DNA from: CAVYXF01 sp963772335
GTDB taxonomy: Bacteria > Pseudomonadota > Alphaproteobacteria > Rhizobiales > Rhodomicrobiaceae
Length of the DNA: 64,000 nt
Assembly (NCBI GenBank): GCA_963772335.1
Contig: CAVYXF010000001.1
Span: 1,240,001-1,304,000 of the forward strand
Reading direction: 5' to 3'
The notes under the pieces were generated by a model that was not told where the DNA came from, made no database searches, and worked only from the letters and a program-made list of their open reading frames with translations. Positions 17,591 through 25,823 of the stretch are shown here, one piece after another; position 1 is the stretch's first letter, and every line of letters starts with the position of its first letter. The position numbers were made by a program, and so were the translations under genes.

Positions 17591-18676
17591 TCAGGCCGCC
17601 TGCCTTGTGTCCAGCGTGGAAGCGAGTTCCCCGGATGGGCTGAAAACGAAGAAGCGCTCAGGCATGAGATAGAGCGTGATCACGTCGTCGGGCCTGATCT
17701 CGCGTACGCCATGCACCAGTGCTACCCAGCGGGCGTCGGCAAAATCGACATGAACGAAGCTTTCCGAGCCAGTGATCTCGGTGATCGCGACTTTCGCCTT
17801 GATCGGCACCGCGTTTTCGCTTTGGGGTTCGAGCGAAAGGTGATGCGCGCGAAAACCGATGATGTACTCGCCATTCGCAAGCGAAAGGCTGGCGCGCGGC
17901 ACGGGGATGGAAATTCCGCCCTCCAATACGAAGTTCGCGCCGTCCTTGCGCAGGCGAATGGTGTTGAGCGGGGGATCGGAGAAGGTCTCGGCTGTGCGCA
18001 GATTGGTCGGGTGCTGATAAACCTCGATCGTTGGGCCGAACTGCATAACCGCGCCTTCATGCAGCGCCGCTGTCGATCCGCCGAGCAGCAGCGCTTCGGT
18101 CGGCTCGGTCGTGGCATAGACAAGGATCGAGCCGGCCTTCGCGAATACTGGCGGCAGTTCGGCGCGCAACTCCTCGCGCAGCTTGTAGTCGAGATTGGCG
18201 AGCGGCTCGTCCAGCAACACCAGCGAGGCACGCTTGACGAAAGCGCGGGCGATGGCGGTGCGCTGCTGCTGTCCGCCGGAAAGATGCAGTGGGGTGCGGT
18301 CGAGATAAGGCTCCAGCTTTAAAAGCCGCGCCGCCTCCCGCACGCGGCTCGCGATCTCGGCACGCGGAAGCCCCGCGACACGCAATGGCGAGGCGATGTT
18401 TTCGTATACGGTGAGCGAGGGATAATTGATGAACTGCTGATAGACCATCGCCACATCGCGCCGTTGCACCGGCACACCGATGACGCTTTTGCCGTCGAAC
18501 CGGATGTCGCCAGAGGTCGGCTTGTCGAGCCCCGCCATCAGCCTCATCAAGCTGGTCTTGCCGGAAAGTGTGGGCCCAAGCAAAATATTCAGCGAGCCCT
18601 TCTCCAGCCGCATCGTCACCGAACGGATATGCGTCCCTTGCGGCGTCTCCTTGGTGACGCCCTCCAGCTCAAGCAT
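17591..18676 (-). CDS. glpS: Glycerol ABC transporter ATPase
   Basis: A 361-residue ABC ATPase of the MalK/UgpC group. Walker A is LGPTLSGKTSLMRL, the signature is intact (LSGGQQQRTAIARA) and Walker B is LVLLDEPLANLDYKL. The position of the switch His reads YATTEPTEAL, so the H-loop His is replaced by Thr or Glu, the reverse of GlpT, which keeps its His. A TOBE-type C-terminal domain is present. Its start overlaps the end of glpD by 8 bases, linking transport to catabolism in one transcript. Confidence 0.92.
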   Translation of the reverse strand: MLELEGVTKETPQGTHIRSVTMRLEKGSLNILLGPTLSGKTSLMRLMAGLDKPTSGDIRFDGKSVIGVPVQRRDVAMVYQQFINYPSLTVYENIASPLRVAGLPRAEIASRVREAARLLKLEPYLDRTPLHLSGGQQQRTAIARAFVKRASLVLLDEPLANLDYKLREELRAELPPVFAKAGSILVYATTEPTEALLLGGSTAALHEGAVMQFGPTIEVYQHPTNLRTAETFSDPPLNTIRLRKDGANFVLEGGISIPVPRASLSLANGEYIIGFRAHHLSLEPQSENAVPIKAKVAITEITGSESFVHVDFADARWVALVHGVREIRPDDVITLYLMPERFFVFSPSGELASTLDTRQAA

Positions 18677-20258
18677 GGCGCTCCCCTTCGCTTTCGGGGA
18701 TCAGTATATGCTGATTTCCTGGGCGCATCGCCTGTAAAGACGGCGATTCTTTCGCCTCGCTCATCCATTTCTCGAGCGCGGCCGCTTCGTCCCTGGTCAG
18801 GCGCAAGCCCAGTTTGGAGCGGCGCCACAGCACGTCTTCGGCAGTGCGCGCCCATTCAACATCCATGAGATAGCGCACCTCCGCCTCATAGAGGGTGGCA
18901 CCGAAATGCCGGCCGAGCGCCCCTGCACTTCTAACGCCGCTAAGCAGGTCACGGGTGGCCGTACCATAGGCGCGGGCGAGCCGCCGGAGATGATCCGGCG
19001 CCAGAAACGGGTATTGCGCGGTAAGGTCGCGGCAGAGATCATCGAACCCGTCGATCGGAAAATCTCCTCCTGGAAGCGTTGTGCCCGCGGTCCACGCCGG
19101 GCGGCGATGACCAAGCACCCGCTCGACGATATCCATCGCGCTTTCCGCAAGCCGCCGGTATGTGGTGATCTTGCCGCCGAAAATATTGAGAAGCGCTGGG
19201 CTTCCATCCGTCTGTTCTAGCCGCAGAACGTAGTCGCGGGTCGCCTCTTGGGCGCTCGCAGCCTTATCGTCGTACAGTGGGCGCACGCCGGAATAGGTCC
19301 ATACCACCTGCCCCGGATCGACGGGCTTGGCAAAATACTCGCTCGCCGCGGTGCACAGATAAGCGATCTCCTCCTTCGAGGCAGCGACAGCGCTGGGATC
19401 GGCGTGATAGTCCACGTCGGTCGTGCCGATCAGCGTGAAATCGCGCTCATAAGGGATGGCGAAGACGATCCGGCCGTCAGCGTTTTGAAAGATATAGCAG
19501 CGCTCATGGTCGAAGAGACGGCGGACGACGATATGGCTGCCTTTGACCAGCCGCACCATCTCCGCATCGTCCTGATGGAGCGCTTTACGAAGCACATTCT
19601 CGATCCAGGGACCGGCGGCATTGACCAGAAAGCGCGCCAGCACGTCGCGGCTTTGTCCCGTCACCTCATCGCGCAGGGAAATGCGCCAGCGGCTGCCGTC
19701 ATGACGGGCCGCGGTGCAGCGCGTCCGGGTGAGAATTTGCGCTCCCCTTGCGCTGGCATCCCGGGCGTTCAGCACGACCAGGCGGCTATCCTCCACCCAG
19801 CAATCGGAATACTCAAAGCCCTTTTTATATTCTGACTTCAGCGGCTTGCCAGCTGCGTCCGTTGCCAGATCGAGTGTGCGCGTGGCCGGCAGACGCTTGC
19901 GGCCGCCGAGATGGTCATAGACGAACAGCCCAAGACGCAGGAACCAGGCAGGGCGAAGGCCGGCGTGATGCGGCAGCACGAAGCGCAGCGGCCAAATGAT
20001 ATGCGGCGCATTGCGCCACAGCGTCTCGCGCTCCAGCAGGCTTTCACGCACAAGGCGAAATTCATATTGCTCGAGATAGCGCAGGCCGCCGTGGATCAGC
20101 TTGGTGGCGGCGGAGGAAGTGCCACTCGCCAGATCGCCCATCTCGGCGAGACATACGGAAAAACCCCGACCCGCAGCGTCGCGGGCGATGCCGCAGCCGT
20201 TAACGCCGCCGCCTATCACGAAGATGTCGCACTCGCCCGTGCGGGGGTTTACGTACAA
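18669..20258 (-). CDS. glpD: Glycerol-3-phosphate dehydrogenase (aerobic, FAD-dependent)
   Basis: A 529-residue flavoprotein that oxidises glycerol-3-phosphate to dihydroxyacetone phosphate and passes electrons to quinone at the inner membrane. The FAD-binding motif IFVIGGGVNGCGIARDAAGRG lies at the N-terminus. GTSSAATKLIHGGLRYLE, VNAAGPWIENV and the C-terminal FGGKITTYRRLAE are GlpD signatures. The start is TTG 20258, supported by GGAGG five bases upstream. It is the first gene of the glp operon, with operator-like repeats in the 104-base gap after glpR. Confidence 0.96.
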   Translation of the reverse strand: MYVNPRTGECDIFVIGGGVNGCGIARDAAGRGFSVCLAEMGDLASGTSSAATKLIHGGLRYLEQYEFRLVRESLLERETLWRNAPHIIWPLRFVLPHHAGLRPAWFLRLGLFVYDHLGGRKRLPATRTLDLATDAAGKPLKSEYKKGFEYSDCWVEDSRLVVLNARDASARGAQILTRTRCTAARHDGSRWRISLRDEVTGQSRDVLARFLVNAAGPWIENVLRKALHQDDAEMVRLVKGSHIVVRRLFDHERCYIFQNADGRIVFAIPYERDFTLIGTTDVDYHADPSAVAASKEEIAYLCTAASEYFAKPVDPGQVVWTYSGVRPLYDDKAASAQEATRDYVLRLEQTDGSPALLNIFGGKITTYRRLAESAMDIVERVLGHRRPAWTAGTTLPGGDFPIDGFDDLCRDLTAQYPFLAPDHLRRLARAYGTATRDLLSGVRSAGALGRHFGATLYEAEVRYLMDVEWARTAEDVLWRRSKLGLRLTRDEAAALEKWMSEAKESPSLQAMRPGNQHILIPESEGERHA

Positions 20259-20315
20259 AAACTCCTCCCAGCGGCCGCGCGCCTAATTTAGCGCATCTAT
20301 AACGCTTTCAGGAGG

Positions 20316-20357
20316 ATAAACGAAAGCCAATACCCGTCAAGCGAAAGAAAACGAAAC
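20316..20357 (-). promoter_or_regulatory. Candidate GlpR operator region of the glpD operon
   Basis: ATAAACGAAAGC (20316-20327, plus-strand reading) recurs exactly at 21183-21194 before glpR. A second cluster, CGAAAGAAAACGAAAC (20342-20357), repeats the ACGAAA/CGAAAG core twice. DeoR-family sugar-phosphate repressors commonly bind such short direct repeats. Location between glpR and glpD supports this. Confidence 0.55.
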
Positions 20358-20362
20358 TCACA

Positions 20363-21148
20363 TTATGCGAATTCCGAAACCAGCTGCTCGGTTAACGCCT
20401 CGTGCAGATCGACGTTTGCCTCCAGGCAAATCCGTCGGATCAATTCGCTCTCGCAGCGGTCGGTCACGAAACTGCCGACCTGAGACAAGTGCCCGATCCG
20501 CACCGGAGCGGCGCGCTGGAATTTGGTCGCGTCCGCCACCAGAACGACATGGCGCGCGTTGGAGATGATCGCCTGCGCGACCTTCACCTCGCGGAAATCA
20601 TAGTCGAGGAGCGACCCGTCTTCATCGATCGCCGACACGCCGATAATGGCGTAATCCACGCGGAACTGGCGGATGAAATCCACCGCAGCCTCGCCGACAA
20701 TGCCGCCATCGGAGCGGCGCACCACGCCACCCGAGATGATCACCTCGATCGCCGGGTGGGGCCGCATGGCATTGGCCACATTGATATTATTGGTGATCAC
20801 CATCAGCCCGGTATGGTTCAGCAGCGCGCGCGCCACGGCCTCGGTGGTGGTGCCGATATTGATGAACAGCGAGGCATTGTTCGGGATCAGCTCCGCCGCC
20901 GCCCGCCCGATCGCCTCCTTCTCCTCACGCGCGATGGCGCGCCGCGCATCATAGCCGACATTCTCGATGCCCGACGACAGGATCGCCCCGCCATGCACGC
21001 GCGCCAGGAGCCGCTGGTCGCAGAGCTCGTTCAGGTCCTTGCGGATGGTCTGCGGCGACACCTCGAAGCGCCCGGCGAGGTCGTCGACCGTCACGCTGCC
21101 GAGCTGCTTGGCGATTTCGAGAATACGGTTTTGGCGTTCGGCGAGCAT
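20363..21148 (-). CDS. glpR: DeoR-family repressor of the glycerol operon
   Basis: A 261-residue DeoR regulator. Residues 1-60 hold the helix-turn-helix (MLAERQNRILEIAKQLGSV, then LAGRFEVSPQTIRKDLNEL with the DeoR fingerprint). The rest is the sugar-phosphate sensor domain with FINIGTTTEAVARAL and the ligand-region IIGVSAIDEDGSLLDYDF. The start at ATG 21148 fits family N-termini; the 35 extra upstream codons do not. Family knowledge says glycerol-3-phosphate relieves repression. Exact copies of an ATAAACGAAAGC motif before glpR and glpD suggest it represses both. Confidence 0.92.
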   Translation of the reverse strand: MLAERQNRILEIAKQLGSVTVDDLAGRFEVSPQTIRKDLNELCDQRLLARVHGGAILSSGIENVGYDARRAIAREEKEAIGRAAAELIPNNASLFINIGTTTEAVARALLNHTGLMVITNNINVANAMRPHPAIEVIISGGVVRRSDGGIVGEAAVDFIRQFRVDYAIIGVSAIDEDGSLLDYDFREVKVAQAIISNARHVVLVADATKFQRAAPVRIGHLSQVGSFVTDRCESELIRRICLEANVDLHEALTEQLVSEFA

Positions 21149-21182
21149 GGATTTGATTTTCGGATGTCCGGTTTGCGCAAGT

Positions 21183-21194
21183 ATAAACGAAAGC
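21183..21194 (-). promoter_or_regulatory. Candidate GlpR operator before glpR
   Basis: ATAAACGAAAGC, identical over 12 bases to the copy before glpD, followed by TGCGAAAAGC, a further CGAAA-type repeat. It lies 35-46 bases before the glpR start and suggests autoregulation. Confidence 0.5.
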
Positions 21195-21400
21195 TGCGAA
21201 AAGCTGAAGGCGCATCGGCTGCACAGTTGCGCTCTCGGCAATATGCTCCCCATAGATGCTTAAGGTAAACATCCGGCGGCACCAACTCGCTCCCCGGCCC
21301 TTCCTTCGGCTCTCTCTTACGTAGTCCCACGTGGAAAGAGCGTTGACCGCGCAACGGACACCCCGCATTCTCTGGAAAACGCGGACAAATTGCACCTGAA

Positions 21401-21434
21401 ATCCGGACGAATTCCGGCCGAAGTTCGTCCGGAT
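21401..21434 (+). promoter_or_regulatory. Perfect 11-base inverted repeat before the FAH-family gene
   Basis: ATCCGGACGAA (21401-21411) and TTCGTCCGGAT (21424-21434) are exact complements around a 12-base spacer, ending 33 bases before the start codon. A related half, GCGGACAAATT, lies at about 21380. It may be the operator of an unlinked regulator or a 5' leader hairpin. A CCACGTGG palindrome lies near 21328. Confidence 0.5.
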
Positions 21435-21466
21435 GTCCGGGACCTTCCCAAAATTCGAGGACGCTC

Positions 21467-22663
21467 ATGTCAGCCGTCACCCTCACCCCCGAAAATACCC
21501 TCCCCGAGGATCACGCGTCGGCCAGTCTCGCCGGCCGTATCTGGCGCCCCGATGTCGAAGGCCCCTCGGTGGTCGCGATCCGCGGCGGCGAGGTGATCGA
21601 CATCACCGCAACCGTCGCCACCATGCGCGACCTCTGCGAGATGCCCGACGCCGCCGCTTGTCTGCGCATGGCTCCCGGCGCCCATCTCGGGCCGCTTGCC
21701 GCGATCCTCGCCAACACCCCGCCCGATAGCCGCGACAGCTCAAAACCGTGGCTGCTCGCGCCGACCGACCTGCAGGCGGTGAAGGCCGCCGGCGTTACCT
21801 TCGCCATCTCCATGCTGGAGCGCGTCATCGAGGAGCGGGCGCGCGGCAACCCCGCCGCCGCCGAAGGTATCCGAGCCGAGCTCGGCGGCGTGATCGGCAC
21901 CGACCTCAAGTCGCTCAAGCCCGGCTCGCCGGAAGCCATGAAGCTAAAGGAGCACCTCGTCGCGCAGGGCGCCTGGAGCCAATATCTCGAAGTCGGCATC
22001 GGACCGGATGCGGAGATCTTCTCCAAGGCGCAAGCCATGTCCTCGGTCGGCACCGGCATGGATGCCGGCCTCCACCCGATCTCCACCTGGAACAATCCCG
22101 AGCCGGAGGTGGTGGTCGTGGTCGCCTCGACGGGGAGGATCGTCGGCGCGACGCTCGGCAATGACGTCAATCTGCGCGATGTCGAAGGTCGCTCGGCGCT
22201 GCTGCTCTCCAAGGCCAAGGACAACAACGCCTCCTGCGCCGTCGGTCCGTTCCTGCGCTTCTTCGATGACGGCTTCAGCCTCGATGACGTCCGGCAGATG
22301 CGCGTCGACCTCCTGGTCGAAGGCCCGGAGGGCTTTCGCATGGAAGGCTTCTCCTCGATTGCCGAGATCAGCCGCGACCCGGAAGAGCTGGTCGGCGCGA
22401 TGATGGGCGCGCACCATCAATATCCCGACGGCGCGGTGCTGTTCCTCGGCACGCTGTTCGCCCCGATCCAGGACCGCGGCGCCCCTGGCAAAGGCTTCAC
22501 CCACGAGATCGGCGACGTGGTGACGATCTCCGCGCGCCAGCTGGGCGCGCTGGTGAACCGGATGAGATGGTCGACGGATTGCGAGCCTTGGGTGTTCGGC
22601 ACCGGCGCGCTGATGCGGAATTTGGCCGGACGGGGAATGCTGATGCGTGAGATGGGAATGTGA
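21467..22663 (+). CDS. Fumarylacetoacetate hydrolase-family protein
   Basis: A 398-residue protein with a C-terminal FAH-fold domain (about residues 170-390). Metal-site and core motifs resembling the family are AEIFSKAQAMSSVGTG, NNPEPEVVVVVASTGRI, GNDVNLRDVEGRSALLLSKAKD and the late GDVVTISA. The roughly 100-residue N-terminal part is as in the long FAH members annotated as 2-keto-3-deoxy-sugar-acid dehydratases or hydrolases. So an enzyme acting on a sugar-derived 2-keto acid is plausible, but the exact reaction cannot be read. It is divergent from glpR with a strong inverted repeat in its promoter region. Confidence 0.82.
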   Translation: MSAVTLTPENTLPEDHASASLAGRIWRPDVEGPSVVAIRGGEVIDITATVATMRDLCEMPDAAACLRMAPGAHLGPLAAILANTPPDSRDSSKPWLLAPTDLQAVKAAGVTFAISMLERVIEERARGNPAAAEGIRAELGGVIGTDLKSLKPGSPEAMKLKEHLVAQGAWSQYLEVGIGPDAEIFSKAQAMSSVGTGMDAGLHPISTWNNPEPEVVVVVASTGRIVGATLGNDVNLRDVEGRSALLLSKAKDNNASCAVGPFLRFFDDGFSLDDVRQMRVDLLVEGPEGFRMEGFSSIAEISRDPEELVGAMMGAHHQYPDGAVLFLGTLFAPIQDRGAPGKGFTHEIGDVVTISARQLGALVNRMRWSTDCEPWVFGTGALMRNLAGRGMLMREMGM

Positions 22664-22682
22664 CGGCAGACCCGCTTACGTG

Positions 22683-23147
22683 TTAGCGCAGACTAGGGGC
22701 GTCGCGAGGTGGCTCGCCTGGCCCATATTCTCGAACGATGAAGTCCTCGATCCAGAGCGCCTCGCTTTGGGAAGGAACGCGCACCGAGTGTGGAGGACTT
22801 GTCCAGTTGCAGGCTTGCGGGTGATAGAAGACGTACTTGCCACCCTTCGCCACGATGGCGAAGAACAGGTACCGCTGTCCCTCCTGAAAAAAGAACTCGC
22901 AGTCGGTCGCTGCATAGGCGTCCTTTAGCTTGATGGTGCGAACGAGCCTCTCACGCCCCTTCCAGATTCGCTCGACCTCAATCAGCCATTCGTGATGATC
23001 GGCGTTCACAACCTTCCCGGTGAAGACATATTGGGCGCGGCCGTAGCCCGCCGCAGGCGTACCCCTTTCGCATGAGCATGCGTGCGCTTGGCCGGCTTCC
23101 CACATCCAACAAAATGCGAGCACGGGAAGCCACATGAGCTTCTTCAT
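22683..23147 (-). CDS. Secreted Cys-containing protein, NTR/TIMP-like
   Basis: A 154-residue secreted protein. The start ATG 23147 (MKKLMWLPVLAFCWMWEAG) follows GCGAGGT and gives a signal peptide ending AHA. The mature protein begins CSCERGTPAAGYGRAQYVFTG, and the pattern Cys-x-Cys at the new N-terminus followed by VFTGKVVN and a later DCEFFFQEGQRYLFF is that of netrin/TIMP-like (NTR) domains. Cys residues later (about 109 and 129) could pair with the first two. Function is unknown. It ends 20 bases from the convergent FAH-family gene. Confidence 0.7.
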   Translation of the reverse strand: MKKLMWLPVLAFCWMWEAGQAHACSCERGTPAAGYGRAQYVFTGKVVNADHHEWLIEVERIWKGRERLVRTIKLKDAYAATDCEFFFQEGQRYLFFAIVAKGGKYVFYHPQACNWTSPPHSVRVPSQSEALWIEDFIVREYGPGEPPRDAPSLR

Positions 23148-23585
23148 CGGGACCTCGCTTCGCTGGGGCCGGCTTCCGGCTACGGCCGACTGAAACCATG
23201 CGCGTGCCGCATTCTTCGATCGCAGCGCTCGACAAAAGTTAGTCGCTCGGCCGAGCAACAACAAGCCGCCGCGCCTGTACGTGGGGGCCCGCCGTGTATC
23301 GACGCGGATGCCTTGGGGCTAATGGCGGCCCCCCTGGCGCAACGCCCCTGAGGAGCAGTCGTGGCTGAAGGGGCTTGTATTAGGCGTCGCACTGGCATTC
23401 TAATCGGCATTAGCAGGGGAGTCGTCGCGCAGGTTCTGCTAAGACTGCGAACACTGCTTCGGTGAAGGACGTCTCATCAATCGTCCCGCTGACATCAGAG
23501 ATCCTGGCATCGCGATTGAACAACTATGCTAAGGGCGCAAGAACCGGCCCGTCAGAGGCCGTCTTAACCAGGGAGGAATGTCATA
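23148..23585. other. Divergent intergenic region
   Basis: The 438 bases between the NTR-like gene and the beta-propeller gene should hold both promoters. I see no gene, RNA or strong palindrome in them. Confidence 0.4.
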
Positions 23586-24761
23586 ATGAATCTTTATCGC
23601 GCAGTTGGATTGGCTGCGGGGGCAGCATTGCTGCTTTGCAGTTCGAGCCTCATCAATCCTGTTCTCGCCAAGCCGTTCATGATCGTCGGACTCGACGAGA
23701 AGATCCTGTGGGACGACGATGGCAAGCCGATCCTTTTTCCCGACGGCAAGGACCAGGTCCTAATCGTCGATCTTGCCAATCCCGAAACACCCAAAATCGT
23801 GGCAAGCCTGCCGCTCAAGAACTCGGTGGTAGGTCCGCCGGTGAATCTCGATATCGACCCGACCGGCACGGTCGCGCTGGTGTCCGATTCGGTCGACAAT
23901 ATGAAGGACGGCGACAAGCTGAAGCAGGTGCCGGACGACAAGATTTACGTGATCGACATGCAGACCAACCCGCCGAAGCTCGCGTCCACCATCAGCGGCG
24001 GCAAACAGCCCTCGGGCTTAAGCTTCAGCCCCGACGGCAAGATGGCGCTGGTGGCCAACCGCGGCGACAACTCCATCAGCGTGCTCTCCGTCAATGGCAC
24101 TGATGTCAAGATCACCGACACGGTGCAGATGCCGGACAGCGTCTCGCAGGTGATGTTCACACCGGACGGCAAGCGCGCGGTGACGACGCGCTTTCCGGCC
24201 CATAAGCTGTCCATACTGGATGTCGCCGACGGCAAGGTGACCTACAGCAAACTCGATCTGCCGACCGGACAATGGCCTTACAATGTCGTCGTCTCGCCCA
24301 ACGGCAAGGTCGCGCTGACGGCCGACAATGGCGGCGCCGGCTCGTCCGATGGCAGCGTCGATACCACGAGCGTCGTCGACCTCGAAGCCAATCCGCCGCG
24401 CATCATCGATCGCGTGGTGGTCGGCGACGGACCCGAAGGGCTTGCGATCAGTCCGAACGGCGATCTTGCAGTCGCCGCAATTCTACTCGGCTCCAATAAC
24501 AAGAATGCGTATTTCCATCACGAGAATGGCAGCCTTTCGATCCTGAAGATCGACGGCAAGAAAGTCACAAAGACCCAAGAGATCGAGGTCGGCGGCTTGC
24601 CCGAAGCCGTCGTGTTTACGCCGGACGGGAAATACATTCTGGCTGGAAACTTCCTGAGCCAGGACTTCTCGATCCTGAAAGTCAGCGGGACGACTGTGAC
24701 CGATACCGGCAAGCGCTTCAGCGTGCCGGGCCATCCGGCCTCTGCCCGAATGGGGCACTAA
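23586..24761 (+). CDS. Secreted YVTN-type beta-propeller protein
   Basis: A 391-residue protein with a signal peptide (about 1-28, ending VLA-K). The body is built of repeated blades with the YVTN/PQQ-like signature SPDGKMALVANRGDNSISVL, repeated as TPDGKRAVTTRF, SPNGKVALTADNG, SPNGDLAVAA and TPDGKYILAGN, about seven blades in all. Such propellers act as protein-interaction or cofactor scaffolds in the periplasm; no catalytic residues are evident. The start ATG 23586 follows GGGAGGAATG. It is a single-gene unit closed by a strong intrinsic terminator. Confidence 0.85.
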   Translation: MNLYRAVGLAAGAALLLCSSSLINPVLAKPFMIVGLDEKILWDDDGKPILFPDGKDQVLIVDLANPETPKIVASLPLKNSVVGPPVNLDIDPTGTVALVSDSVDNMKDGDKLKQVPDDKIYVIDMQTNPPKLASTISGGKQPSGLSFSPDGKMALVANRGDNSISVLSVNGTDVKITDTVQMPDSVSQVMFTPDGKRAVTTRFPAHKLSILDVADGKVTYSKLDLPTGQWPYNVVVSPNGKVALTADNGGAGSSDGSVDTTSVVDLEANPPRIIDRVVVGDGPEGLAISPNGDLAVAAILLGSNNKNAYFHHENGSLSILKIDGKKVTKTQEIEVGGLPEAVVFTPDGKYILAGNFLSQDFSILKVSGTTVTDTGKRFSVPGHPASARMGH

Positions 24762-24794
24762 GGTCTCGCGCGCAGCAGACTGATACCCGCATTT

Positions 24795-24829
24795 GCCCGT
24801 CGGCTGAGCCCGGCGGGCTTCTCTTTTTT
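24795..24829 (+). terminator. Intrinsic terminator of the beta-propeller gene
   Basis: GCCCGTCGG pairs with CCGGCGGGC (9 pairs, one G-U) around a 6-base loop, followed by TTCTCTTTTTT. It lies 34 bases past the stop codon. Confidence 0.85.
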
Positions 24830-24894
24830 GCTGCATCGCCACAGAGCCGAAGTCAGCGGCGTACCCCACTTCCGCCAAGTTTGCTTTGCGGAAA

Positions 24895-25593
24895 TCATTT
24901 GCTTAGTGGGTCAACGGCAAGCCGCCGCCTCAGCTCCGTGCTTCCATTCGGCGTGATCTGCACCGCGCGCGAGCCATTCACCCGCCGCAGCCACCCCTTC
25001 TCGCACATCAGGCTCATGAACCGCACACCCAGTGGTCCGGCGAGGTGGTGGGTACGCTCGGTCCAGTCGAGGCATTGCCGGGCAAGGCCGCGGCGGGTGG
25101 CTTTCAGCCTCGCCACATCGAGGCCGATGCTGGCGAACCACGCCGTACCCTCCGGCGTCACCTCGAACTGCTTGTCGGCGCCCGGGCGCAGATAATTGTG
25201 CTCGACGAGCGCAGCCGTCACGGCGACGCCAAGCTGTCCAGCGAGATGGTCATAGCAGCAGCGGGCGAAGCGCAACTCCCGCGCCTCGGGGCTGGGCGCC
25301 CGGCGCTTGACGGGTCCTCTCGGGCGGATCGCGGCGAGCTGTTCGAGCGTCTGGGCGACATGCGCTCCGGCGAGGCGGAAATAGCGGTGCCGCCCCTCCT
25401 GCTCAACGGTAAGCAGGCCGCCGTCCAGGAGCTTCGCCAGATGCGAGCTGGCGGTCTGGGCGGTGATGCCCGAGGCATAAGCGAGTTCGCCCGCCGGCAG
25501 TGCGCGGCCGTCCAAGAGCGCGGTCAGCATGATCGCGCGGGCGGGATCGGCGATCAGGGCGGCGACGGCGGAGATGTTGGGTTCATCGGACAT
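24895..25593 (-). CDS. ArsR-family winged-helix regulator
   Basis: A 232-residue regulator. The N-terminal 90 residues form an ArsR winged helix (DPARAIMLTALLDGRALPAG, recognition helix GITAQTASSHLAKLLDGGLL, wing VEQEGRHRYFRLAGAHVA). The C-terminal 130 residues (ELRFARCCYDHLAGQLGVAV onward) occur in a subset of ArsR regulators of stress genes. A CC pair (in ARCCYDH) could be redox- or metal-active, but the classical CxC metal site of ArsR/SmtB is absent. No target operon is adjacent. Confidence 0.87.
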   Translation of the reverse strand: MSDEPNISAVAALIADPARAIMLTALLDGRALPAGELAYASGITAQTASSHLAKLLDGGLLTVEQEGRHRYFRLAGAHVAQTLEQLAAIRPRGPVKRRAPSPEARELRFARCCYDHLAGQLGVAVTAALVEHNYLRPGADKQFEVTPEGTAWFASIGLDVARLKATRRGLARQCLDWTERTHHLAGPLGVRFMSLMCEKGWLRRVNGSRAVQITPNGSTELRRRLAVDPLSK

Positions 25594-25729
25594 GCACGGG
25601 TCTCCTTATGCAGCAAGCATAAGCGATCCTAGGGCGCAATGTTTCGATAGTGATCGAAGCTTATGGACGATTGGAAGAGGCAAGTCACTTCTGCAGGGCA
25701 ACTCCCTCCGTTCGGCGACCTCGGGGAAA

Positions 25730-25790
25730 GCCCCCTCACCCGGCCGCCTTCGGCGTCCGCCCTCTCCCGCGAGGGGAGAGGGCACGCCGT
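25730..25790. repeat. Palindromic extragenic repeat
   Basis: CCCCTCACCCGGCCGCC and the hairpin GCCCTCTCCC/GGGAGAGGGC (25759-25768 and 25774-25783, 5-base loop) form the CCCTCACCC...CCCTCTCCC type of intergenic palindrome that is dispersed in many alphaproteobacterial genomes. Only one copy is in this window. Confidence 0.55.
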
Positions 25791-25823
25791 GCGGATGAGA
25801 GCACTTTCGCACAGAGTTTTCGG

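Noticed and set aside
25730..25790. The extragenic palindrome as a transcription terminator
   Set aside because: The stem is strong but lacks a T-run, and its CCCTCACCC/CCCTCTCCC pattern fits a dispersed repeat better.
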